The notes beneath the pieces are model-generated. The model was given only the letters and a program-made list of their open reading frames with translations, had not been told where the DNA came from and did not search any database. Source: an uncultured Phocaeicola sp. (GTDB taxonomy: Bacteria; Bacteroidota; Bacteroidia; Bacteroidales; Bacteroidaceae). From it: a stretch of 16,470 nucleotides of DNA. Shown piece by piece: positions 1-7,073 of this stretch (its first letter is position 1; each line of letters begins with the position of its first letter). The stretch covers positions 1-16,470 of the forward strand of contig CARCZS010000039.1 of NCBI GenBank assembly GCA_948956705.1, given 5' to 3'. A program made the position numbers and the translations under genes.

Positions 1-258
1 GCTTTTGACTTTATTATAACTTGGAGAGAAACACGCACGAGGCCGAATGCTTACTTTTATTACGGCCAGTTGGCTGTTGGCGTCCCAGTTGCCTTGCAGG
101 ATGCCTGTATCCTCTGCATCTGAAGAACGGGGAGACAGAGATGCTGTGAGAGAAAAAGGAACGGTGGAGGTTGTCGTAACTTGATCGTCGTCATCGCTAC
201 ACCCCAACATGCATAGAGCGATGCCCAAACAGAGAATAGTTGTTGTCTTTTTCATCAT
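1..258 (-). CDS. Surface-type lipoprotein, N-terminal part (cut by left edge)
   Basis: Reading frame of 86 codons open from ATG at 258 to the window edge. The protein starts MMKKTTTILCLGIALCMLGC: a short basic start, a hydrophobic stretch and a lipobox MLGC, so it should be a lipoprotein. The modified cysteine is followed at once by SDDDD, which from memory matches the lipoprotein export signal described for Bacteroides that sends lipoproteins to the cell surface. The remaining 60 or so residues, rich in Ser/Thr and then containing GNWDANSQLAVI, match no family I can name with confidence; the WDAN.QLAV stretch is faintly like fimbrillin-type proteins. A second ATG at 255 is equally possible. 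It has its own promoter and lies 279 nt beyond the sulfatase stop, so it is probably not part of the PUL operon. Confidence 0.8.
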   Translation of the reverse strand, partial: MMKKTTTILCLGIALCMLGCSDDDDQVTTTSTVPFSLTASLSPRSSDAEDTGILQGNWDANSQLAVIKVSIRPRACFSPSYNKVKS

Positions 259-321
259 CGTTTTCGTTTTGCTGTTTTATGATTAAAACTTGAATGGTAT
301 TTATTATTTAATTTTAGACAG

Positions 322-353
322 CAAAGGTAAATGTTCTCGGCCGATTTTTCTAA
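322..353 (-). promoter_or_regulatory. Bacteroidetes-type promoter of the lipoprotein gene
   Basis: On the minus strand the -7 box is TACCTTTG (329-322), a perfect match to TAnnTTTG. Exactly 20 nt upstream stands TTAG (353-350), a 3 of 4 match to the -33 TTTG element. Transcription should begin near 317, giving a leader of about 60 nt before the ATG at 258. The spacing and boxes are as expected for the Bacteroides housekeeping sigma factor. Confidence 0.7.
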
Positions 354-390
354 TCTATTCGGCGAAAGCTGATTTTTTTTCGATAAATTA

Positions 391-430
391 GGGGAATAAG
401 GGGAAATTTGAGGAGATGGCAGGGGGGGGG
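391..430 (-). promoter_or_regulatory. C-rich, G-poor tract, candidate Rho-binding (rut) region
   Basis: Read on the minus strand, the direction of PUL transcription, these 40 nt contain 23 C and only 1 G, beginning with nine consecutive C. A C-rich and G-poor stretch just after a coding region is the usual signature of a Rho loading site. It follows the large stem-loop at 439-520. No U-rich intrinsic terminator is seen after the sulfatase gene, so factor-dependent termination here is a reasonable inference. On the plus strand the same tract has G runs of 4, 4 and 9 and could form a G-quadruplex. Confidence 0.4.
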
Positions 431-438
431 CATTGTCT

Positions 439-520
439 CCCTGTTTAAATTCTCATTGAAAATCATAGTTTTTTGTTGTTTTGAATGAAGGGAATTGTAT
501 GAATGAAAATTTAAACAGGG
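439..520 (-). repeat. 19-bp inverted repeat just after the sulfatase gene (3' stem-loop of the PUL mRNA)
   Basis: Arms CCCTGTTTAAATTCTCATT (439-457) and AATGAAAATTTAAACAGGG (502-520) are complementary at 18 of 19 positions, with a 44-nt loop. In the minus-strand RNA the single difference becomes a G-U pair, so the stem is fully paired there. In the plus-strand RNA it is a C-A mismatch. This points to a functional element of the PUL transcript. It begins 17 nt after the sulfatase stop and may protect the 3' end of the mRNA or aid termination. The loop is too long and the U-run absent for an ordinary intrinsic terminator. Confidence 0.6.
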
Positions 521-537
521 ATTTTTATGGAAACTTT

Positions 538-2163
538 TTAGTTTTCTTTGCCTTTTTGATCGGGATATAGTGACTGGTAATAATTGATTCGTTCTGTCCA
601 TGGACGGTATTCAAAAGGATAAACGTGTTGTTGCTCTGCCCATCGTGTCCATTTGTTTTCTAATTCTTTTGCTTTTAAAGGAAATTGTTCGGAAAGATCT
701 TGTGTCTCAAAAGGATCGGTGGTGAGGTGAATCAATTCCCAAGGCTGTCTGCCGTTGGCACGTACTAGTTTCCAACCGTCAGACAGGATGGCGCATGAGG
801 TCTGATGTTCAAAGAAAAGATCGCGCGGCTGTATTTTCTGTTTTCGTATAGCCGGTAGGAGACTGGTTCCGGCCAATTTCACTTTTTGATTGTGAAACGT
901 GTCGGGGTAATGTGCGGAAGCAATATCCAGGCAGGTGGGAAAAATATCAATGATATGACTGGGTTCCCGACAGATACTGCCTTTTTCTGTCTGGCTTTTG
1001 CTTCTTCCGTCTGTAAGGATGAGAGGGGAACTGGTTCCTCCTTGGAATACCCATTGTTTGTAACTGCGATAGGGGGTATTGCTTAAATCAGCCATCAGCT
1101 GTTTGATGAATCCCCCTTCACTGGTAGAGCCGTTGTCGCTCATAAACAGAAACAGGGTATGTTCATACATTCCTTTGTCTTTTAAGGTCTGTATTACCTT
1201 TCCTATGCCGCTGTCCATGATTTCGATCATGGCGGCATAGGTAGCCATATCGGTTATCCATTTTTCTTGCTGCTGTGGAGTAAATTCGGTCCAGGCGGGT
1301 CGTTTACCGTCCGGAAATTCTTTTTGGAAGACTGGAAGAACCATTTCCGGCGTTATCAGCCCTAAGGCTTTTTGACGTTCGAAACGTTGTTGGCGTAGAA
1401 CATCGTAGCCGGCTTTATAGCGCTCACGGCAAGCATCTATCTTGTCTTGGGGGGCTTGTAGGGGCAAGTGAGGTGCGTAATGTGCTATGTACATGAACAT
1501 GGGAGTCTGCGTGGGATGTTGTTTGATAAAACTAACGGCAGAGTCTGTGATAGCGGTGGTATAGTAATAATCATCCGGAAACTCGGTAATCCGTTGCAGA
1601 TTATGATAAACGGGATCTGGTTTGTAATAGCTTCCCCCTCCATGCAGGCAGCCGTAGTATTTGTCGAATCCCCGTTGAACTGGATAACTTCCATTGGGGG
1701 TTTCAAAGGCCGCATCTAAGGTAACATGCCATTTGCCACTCATGTAAGTGGCATAGCCTTGATCGCGCAGTACTTCGGCAAGGGTGGGCAGGTGATCCGA
1801 AAGCTGTCCCCGATACCCCGGACGATGTTCGTCTACCGCGGTCATCCATCCCATTCCCGCTTCGTGCTGATAATGTCCGGTGAGTAAGGCGGCACGACTG
1901 GGGCAGCTTCGTCCTGTGTTTTTAAATTGGCTGAAACGTATGCCTTGTTCGGCCAGATAATCTATATTAGGGGTATGTATTTCTCCTCCGTAGCAGGATA
2001 AATCAGAGAATCCCATATCATCGCATAAAATCAATACGATATGGGGATGTTCCGTGTCTGGTTTGGTGTGAGTAGCTGCTACAGTGGAGGTTATGGCAGT
2101 TAGTGCCAAGGTTGTAACGGTTAACTTATATGTCATGGGTGATTTGTATTTTAGTTTTTTCAT
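538..2163 (-). CDS. S1-family sulfatase, formylglycine-dependent, periplasmic
   Basis: Hydrolyses a sulfate ester, presumably on a sugar of the imported glycan. The 541-residue protein has a signal peptide (hydrophobic core about 13-28, ending TSTVAA). Catalytic features are complete: metal-binding D48 and D49 in ILCDDMG, the formylglycine motif C87-P-S-R90, SGKWH with K144 and H146, H232 in HYAPHLP, D343 and N344 in MSDNG, and K369. The Cys-type motif needs an anaerobic sulfatase-maturating enzyme, not in this window. The region KAGYDVLRQQRFERQKALG resembles arylsulfatases of the S1_4 kind, several of which act on galactose 3-sulfate; this subfamily call is from memory. The frame is open upstream to a GTG at 2235, but that would put 24 charged, non-signal residues first, so ATG 2163 is preferred; ATG 2136 is also possible. 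Last gene of the operon. Confidence 0.9.
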   Translation of the reverse strand: MKKLKYKSPMTYKLTVTTLALTAITSTVAATHTKPDTEHPHIVLILCDDMGFSDLSCYGGEIHTPNIDYLAEQGIRFSQFKNTGRSCPSRAALLTGHYQHEAGMGWMTAVDEHRPGYRGQLSDHLPTLAEVLRDQGYATYMSGKWHVTLDAAFETPNGSYPVQRGFDKYYGCLHGGGSYYKPDPVYHNLQRITEFPDDYYYTTAITDSAVSFIKQHPTQTPMFMYIAHYAPHLPLQAPQDKIDACRERYKAGYDVLRQQRFERQKALGLITPEMVLPVFQKEFPDGKRPAWTEFTPQQQEKWITDMATYAAMIEIMDSGIGKVIQTLKDKGMYEHTLFLFMSDNGSTSEGGFIKQLMADLSNTPYRSYKQWVFQGGTSSPLILTDGRSKSQTEKGSICREPSHIIDIFPTCLDIASAHYPDTFHNQKVKLAGTSLLPAIRKQKIQPRDLFFEHQTSCAILSDGWKLVRANGRQPWELIHLTTDPFETQDLSEQFPLKAKELENKWTRWAEQQHVYPFEYRPWTERINYYQSLYPDQKGKEN

Positions 2164-2169
2164 TTTGTT

Positions 2170-2188
2170 CCATCCCTTGTGGGGATGG
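2170..2188 (-). promoter_or_regulatory. Perfect 7-bp hairpin directly before the sulfatase start codon
   Basis: On the minus strand CCATCCC, a 5-nt loop CACAA and GGGATGG form a perfect stem that ends 6 nt before the ATG at 2163, where a ribosome binding site would lie. The purine-rich right arm would be hidden while the stem is closed. A second copy of TTCCATCC (2246-2239) lies just after the upstream GH2 stop and can pair with GGATGGAA (2175-2168), giving an alternative 8-bp stem that excludes the first. A role in controlling sulfatase translation is inference. Confidence 0.4.
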
Positions 2189-2250
2189 AGTAGAAGAGGC
2201 TTTGAATTGCTTTTCTCTTTCTGCCTCTTCCCCACACCGGATGGAAAGGT

Positions 2251-4929
2251 TTACTTCTTTTCACCGAAATCAGCTTGCTGTTTTTCCACTTCTTTCAGCT
2301 TTTGTGCATTCCGTTCTTTCAGCAAACGTTCCTGTTCCAGTTCGGAAGCCGATTTGGCGGCTGATTGCCCGAAAGGTGAGTCGCTGTTCATGGAAATCAG
2401 CGCAGCTTCACTTTCGGTGTAGATGAGAGGATGAGCCGCCGGCTTGCTTTCTAATTCCAACACTGCGCTGGCAGGCATTTGCGAGCCTTCGAACAATACG
2501 CTGGCAGTGATTTTGATTTTACCCGGCTTCAAGGTGGATTGTATCAGCACGGGGGCTGTTCCCCATTTTACCGGAGCCGGATTGGCCAGTATATTCGCTC
2601 CGCCCAAAATACGTCCTTCGCCTTCTACATGGAATTTCACATAATAGTTGTTCAGACGTTTGATGTTCCCGTTTTTATCGGCTATGGCGGCTACTACGGT
2701 TACAAAGTCGGAGCCATCAGCTTTTAAGTCGGTGTTTTCATTGTCAACCCAAAGTAGCACTTTCTCGGGACGCCGGGCCGGTCGTACTTCGTGCGTGGCA
2801 ACTACTTTTCCATCTATGATGCCTTCGGCCAGTAGGAACACCTCGTCCTGTTTCTTCTTTCTCATAGACATGTTTTTGTCTATCATGAAGTCGTATATAT
2901 CTTTGAATGTAATAACGGGTGAGGGCATTCCTTCTTTTGTTGCCGGCTTGGTGTAAGTCCATGTCTTGCCACCTTTATTATAAGTAAGCCGCACCTCGTC
3001 ACAATTGGAGTACACAGTAACGTCTTTGGGTGAGAAGGGAGTCATTTCATGGGCGATGTACACCATCGGTCCTGTTTCGAAAAGACGGTCTTGCTTTTCG
3101 GGCGAGCGCTGGGCTTTGAACATATAATAAGCATATTTGGGTTGACGGAATACGTCCATCACACCACCATAGAAGGGATCGGGATGATAGCCGCGCTGGT
3201 GGTCGAACGAGTGCCACAAACAGCCGCCGACGTGTTGGCGCGGAGTACGGCAGAGTACATCGTAACAGGTGAAAGGATAACGGGGGGCGGCATAATGCTG
3301 TGCCTGGATGAGCATAGCCTGTTCCCCCCAGTTGCGTGCCACACGGCTGGGGGAGTTGTGCGAGTTCCAGTCGTCTACATTATCTCCCCACTCGCGGGTG
3401 AAATAGGTTATTTTAGGGTCGAGGCTTTTGATGGCCCAGTCCTTGTCTGCATTGGCCGGATGAGTGAAGAGTACCGGATATACCTCATGTCCCCGTGCTT
3501 CGCTGTCGCAACCGGAATAGCAATACGGATAAGGGTATTCTTGATTGACAATATCGAGGGTATTTTTGGCGAAGTCTGCCGGATACCAGGTTTCATTCAG
3601 GATAGGTTCCCATAACCATACACAAGGGTGATTGCGGTCACGCCGTACCAGGTTGCGGATATCGCTATAAACCCGTTGTGCAAATTCAGGAGCGTCATTC
3701 CAGAATTGCCATCCCGGTGTGTTTACAATGACGAACAGCCCCAGTTCGTCACATGCATCCATAAAGGCGGGGTCTTGAGGGCAGTGAGCATTCCGGATAA
3801 CTTTCATACCTGTGTCGCGTAGCTTTTTAGCGTCGCGCCAATGAATGCTGTTGGCAACGGCATTGCCTACTACGGCAAAATCCTGATGGCGGTTGGCGCC
3901 AATCAGCGGGCTTGGATAAGGTTTGCCGTTCAGCCAGAATCCGTCCTTGCCTTTGAATTCTACGCTGCGGATACCGATACGGCGGCGGTAGCCGTCCACT
4001 ACATTTCCTTCATTGTCGCGGATACGGACAATCAGGTTATATAACGTAGGCGTTTCAGGGCTCCAAAGCAGAGGAGACTTCAACGTTATTTTATCTTTTG
4101 AAGTGACTGCCTTGCCCGGACGTACTTGAATGACATCGTTCAGAAATGCGGCTTGTGTGCCGTCGGGTTGCTGAAGTTCATATTCTACTACTCCTTTGAA
4201 GTTCTTTTTACTGTCATTACGTATATGGGCTTTCAGGATTATTTCTGCGGAAGTGTCGGAAACTTTGTCGTATGCCACGAAAAGCCCGCCGCCTGCCATT
4301 TCGTTTTCGAAATTGGGATCGGTGATGAAAACCGGACGATGGGCTATGAGCCAGCAGTCACGATAGATGCCGCCAAAATAAGTATAATCCAGTACATCCT
4401 GTGCTTTGCCGGGAGGATAACTGGGGTCATTGCTGTTGTCTGCCCATACAGCTATCACATTGTCTGTCCCCCAATTCAGTGCATCGGTGACATCAATGAC
4501 TACAGGCAGGTATCCGCCAAAGTGTTCGGTCAATAAATTGCCGTTTACAAAAACTTTGCTTTTTCCCATGATAGCTTCGAAATGCAGGAAAAGTTTTTTG
4601 CCTTTCAATTCATTTGCCGGAGTGAAATGTTTGCGGTACCATACCTCACCTTGATAGTTGATACATCCACTGGCCTCAGTCGGTACATATTCAATTCCGT
4701 CGGGCAGGGAAACCACTTTCCAGTCCTGGTCATTAAAGTCGGTGGTTTCCGCACCTGTAGCGGTTCCTTTGTGGAATCGCCATGCCGGATTCATGGAATA
4801 TACTTCACGTCCGGAGTTTGCCAGTTCATAGAAACCGGCAGTAGAAAACTCAGGCTGGTAGGCTGCTTGCATCTCATAGAGAGGAAATAGCAGCAGGGCG
4901 ATGAGATAAGATAAAAAATGTTGTTTCAT
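2251..4929 (-). CDS. Glycoside hydrolase family 2, large form (892 aa), periplasmic
   Basis: An exo-acting GH2 enzyme, possibly a beta-galactosidase; GH2 also contains beta-mannosidases and beta-glucuronidases and the specificity cannot be fixed. A signal peptide covers residues 1-22 (ending YEMQA). Then come a jelly-roll sugar-binding domain (about 45-200, with VWYRKHF and GGIYRDCWL), an Ig-like domain (about 215-320), and the barrel (about 325-610). The acid/base is E446 in PILNETW and the likely nucleophile E513 in YFTREWGD. Further beta-rich domains reach about 830, followed by a charged, Glu/Lys/Gln-rich helical tail (855-892). The frame extends to an ATG at 4956, but MKQHFLSYLIALLLFP at 4929 gives a cleaner signal peptide. 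The gene is 62 nt after GH20. By eye it is clearly richer in G+C than the other PUL genes, for example around 3180-3360, suggesting a different origin. Confidence 0.88.
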   Translation of the reverse strand: MKQHFLSYLIALLLFPLYEMQAAYQPEFSTAGFYELANSGREVYSMNPAWRFHKGTATGAETTDFNDQDWKVVSLPDGIEYVPTEASGCINYQGEVWYRKHFTPANELKGKKLFLHFEAIMGKSKVFVNGNLLTEHFGGYLPVVIDVTDALNWGTDNVIAVWADNSNDPSYPPGKAQDVLDYTYFGGIYRDCWLIAHRPVFITDPNFENEMAGGGLFVAYDKVSDTSAEIILKAHIRNDSKKNFKGVVEYELQQPDGTQAAFLNDVIQVRPGKAVTSKDKITLKSPLLWSPETPTLYNLIVRIRDNEGNVVDGYRRRIGIRSVEFKGKDGFWLNGKPYPSPLIGANRHQDFAVVGNAVANSIHWRDAKKLRDTGMKVIRNAHCPQDPAFMDACDELGLFVIVNTPGWQFWNDAPEFAQRVYSDIRNLVRRDRNHPCVWLWEPILNETWYPADFAKNTLDIVNQEYPYPYCYSGCDSEARGHEVYPVLFTHPANADKDWAIKSLDPKITYFTREWGDNVDDWNSHNSPSRVARNWGEQAMLIQAQHYAAPRYPFTCYDVLCRTPRQHVGGCLWHSFDHQRGYHPDPFYGGVMDVFRQPKYAYYMFKAQRSPEKQDRLFETGPMVYIAHEMTPFSPKDVTVYSNCDEVRLTYNKGGKTWTYTKPATKEGMPSPVITFKDIYDFMIDKNMSMRKKKQDEVFLLAEGIIDGKVVATHEVRPARRPEKVLLWVDNENTDLKADGSDFVTVVAAIADKNGNIKRLNNYYVKFHVEGEGRILGGANILANPAPVKWGTAPVLIQSTLKPGKIKITASVLFEGSQMPASAVLELESKPAAHPLIYTESEAALISMNSDSPFGQSAAKSASELEQERLLKERNAQKLKEVEKQQADFGEKK

Positions 4930-4991
4930 AAAGTAGTGTTGTATTATAAGGTTCATATTATTTTTTATATTAAAGTTTCATTCGTTGTTTC

Positions 4992-7073
4992 TTATGGAAT
5001 GTTTTTCTGTCGGGCGGTCTGAGAGTTCATCCATGTTCTTGTCTTCCTTATCATTGGAATTTCATAATAATACCACCAGTCGCTGTTGTTGGTTTTGGCG
5101 GCAAGATGGTTGTGGTGGTTTTGGTCAGCAATGTAACCGTCAGGTTGTTCCATAAAACGGGTCTGTGAATAGGTCTCTTCCAATTGTTTTCTCATGGTCT
5201 GAAAGTCATTGCACACTTCATTTATTTGTTGCAATGCTGTCTGTTTGTCTTGTTCATGTATAGTGATATCATAGTTGTGCAAGGCTAGAATCAGACGGAC
5301 AGGGAAGTTGAACAAGTGATTTGTCTGTTCGTATACCTCTAATGTATAGCGGTTGCGTAAAGCATGTTGTTTAGCCTCTTTTATGCCTTGGCATATTTTT
5401 TCATATCGTTTTTGTTCCACCTTTGCTTGGGCTATTTTTTGTTGGTAGGTACGGCTCCATGCTCCCGGTGCGTCTGGATCCGGTAGGCTGATTAAAGTAA
5501 AATCAGTAGTTCCCCATGCCGGATTGCGCCTTCCCGAATTGACCAGGGCATCATCAAAGAAAAATGCTTCTTGTTCCAGTTCATCCAGAAAAGCCATATG
5601 GTTGTCATTTGGATGAAAGCCAAATTCTCGTTGGGCATGTGCGGCTTTGAAGGCTTCGACTGTCCGTGCTGTTGGGTTCCAGCCATATTCTCCCTGTGCG
5701 ATGTATCCACGCCACACCGTTTCAGAGTGTGGGGAACCATCATCCCATGCTGTGGCCAAAATTCCTTCCAGTTGATTTTGAGCAACTAATTTGCTGAATC
5801 CTTTGATATAGCCGGCCAGTGAATTTTCACGCGGTATAAATGGAGAACTGCCACACGAAGCAGCGGTAGCTCCCATTACTTTCAGTCCTTTGTCATGATA
5901 CCATTGTAAAATGCGTTGATGCCCCGGTTGGGTGGCATCTTTGTAGTTCCATCGCATATACACACATTCTTTGGGGAATAATTTGATGCTTTCATTCAAT
6001 TTTTTATCGTTCCATTTTGCTGCTATTTCATCCTGGGTTTCATTACTGTTGACCAAATCCCATACACCGCCGTATTTTAATGGCATATCATCCCAGAAAA
6101 TAGGAATGCGGTTGTGAGCTGTTGCGAAATCGCATACTTTTTTCAACCAGATCATTTGTAGTTCAAATGGAGTTTTTCCGGTGGCTTTACAGCGTTGGTC
6201 TATGCCTATGGCGGTAATTTCATCTCCTCCTATATGTAAGTATTTGCTGTAAGGCATGGCTTCGATAGCATCCCGGTAAAGGTCGAATTGCAAATCATAG
6301 GTACGAGGGTCAGATGGGCAAAACTCCCAGTCGCTGTCGGGGTTTTCACGTAGTTCCCAATGATGTTTTAAAATAAAACCGGCATGTCCCAAACCTTGGA
6401 CCAAGGGGGTTATTTCAATATTCCGTTCTTTGGCATAGCGGCATAAGGCTTGCATTTCCTGCTTGCTGATGGCATTGGGGGCACCTATTTCGGGGCGTCG
6501 GGTATAACGCAGTTTATCTTCCAGCTCCCAAATAACTGCGTTTATTTTGTATCGGGCCAGTTTGTCTATTTCCTGATAATAATACTCCATGCGGTCTAAA
6601 TGATGTTTTACATCAAAGTGCACGGCCCGATAGGAAATGGCCGGATAATCGATGATTAGCATGGCTGGAATAAGTATGTTGAAATCCCGGCTGTCTTCCA
6701 TTAATTGTTCTAAAGTTTGGCAACCGTAGAAGATACCTGTCATGGTTCTGGCTGATATACAGACTCCTTTTTCATTAATTTCCATCATGTATCCTTCCGG
6801 AGAAGCAGGAACATGCTGGCTGGTGAGTTGGAGCCGGATGGGTTTCCCTTTTCGTGGGCAACGGGGAAGTTTGTTGAGCATATCTCCCAATATGGGGATG
6901 GAAGTTGTGTCTGATGACAGAATATAGGATAACTCCCAATAATTGATTCCTTTTCCAGAAGTCAGTTCTATGGATTGTGGTTGTGGAAGCAACTGGAATG
7001 TCTTGTCTAATTCTCGAGAAGCAACCTCTTCTATGAATAAGCATAAACAGAGTAATAAAAGAATTTTTTTCAT
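4992..7073 (-). CDS. GH20 beta-N-acetylhexosaminidase, hexosaminidase-D-like, periplasmic
   Basis: Removes terminal beta-linked GlcNAc or GalNAc using the substrate acetamido group. The 693-residue protein has a signal peptide (about 1-19), an N-terminal GH20b-like domain (about 25-145), and the catalytic barrel (about 147-465). The barrel carries YRAVHFD in place of the usual RGxHxD stretch, and the catalytic pair D284-E285 in LHIGGDE. VIWELEDKLRY (180-190) and PLVQGLGHAGFILKH (223-237) resemble human hexosaminidase D and GcnA-type enzymes more than the HexA/HexB type, whose equivalent first segment reads WHLTDDQGWR. W444 in ATAWDDG probably lines the sugar pocket. A largely helical C-terminal region (about 470-693) has no family I can name. 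The ATG overlaps the stop of the upstream GH2 as ATGA, suggesting translational coupling. The GH20 call is firm; the subclade is by comparison from memory. Confidence 0.9.
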   Translation of the reverse strand: MKKILLLLCLCLFIEEVASRELDKTFQLLPQPQSIELTSGKGINYWELSYILSSDTTSIPILGDMLNKLPRCPRKGKPIRLQLTSQHVPASPEGYMMEINEKGVCISARTMTGIFYGCQTLEQLMEDSRDFNILIPAMLIIDYPAISYRAVHFDVKHHLDRMEYYYQEIDKLARYKINAVIWELEDKLRYTRRPEIGAPNAISKQEMQALCRYAKERNIEITPLVQGLGHAGFILKHHWELRENPDSDWEFCPSDPRTYDLQFDLYRDAIEAMPYSKYLHIGGDEITAIGIDQRCKATGKTPFELQMIWLKKVCDFATAHNRIPIFWDDMPLKYGGVWDLVNSNETQDEIAAKWNDKKLNESIKLFPKECVYMRWNYKDATQPGHQRILQWYHDKGLKVMGATAASCGSSPFIPRENSLAGYIKGFSKLVAQNQLEGILATAWDDGSPHSETVWRGYIAQGEYGWNPTARTVEAFKAAHAQREFGFHPNDNHMAFLDELEQEAFFFDDALVNSGRRNPAWGTTDFTLISLPDPDAPGAWSRTYQQKIAQAKVEQKRYEKICQGIKEAKQHALRNRYTLEVYEQTNHLFNFPVRLILALHNYDITIHEQDKQTALQQINEVCNDFQTMRKQLEETYSQTRFMEQPDGYIADQNHHNHLAAKTNNSDWWYYYEIPMIRKTRTWMNSQTARQKNIP

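Noticed and set aside
350..601. An 83-codon minus-strand frame overlapping the sulfatase 3' end and the gap
   Set aside because: It overlaps the sulfatase in another frame, crosses the stem-loop and homopolymer, and its protein is low-complexity with no recognisable features.
2164..2235. N-terminal extension of the sulfatase from GTG 2235
   Set aside because: It adds 24 mostly basic residues before a good signal peptide and would bury the leader hairpin in coding sequence; ATG 2163 explains the export signal better.
3049..3615. A 188-codon plus-strand open frame inside the second GH2 gene
   Set aside because: It lies wholly antisense to a gene with clear GH2 domains, has no promoter or family signature, and the high G+C of this stretch makes long chance frames expected.
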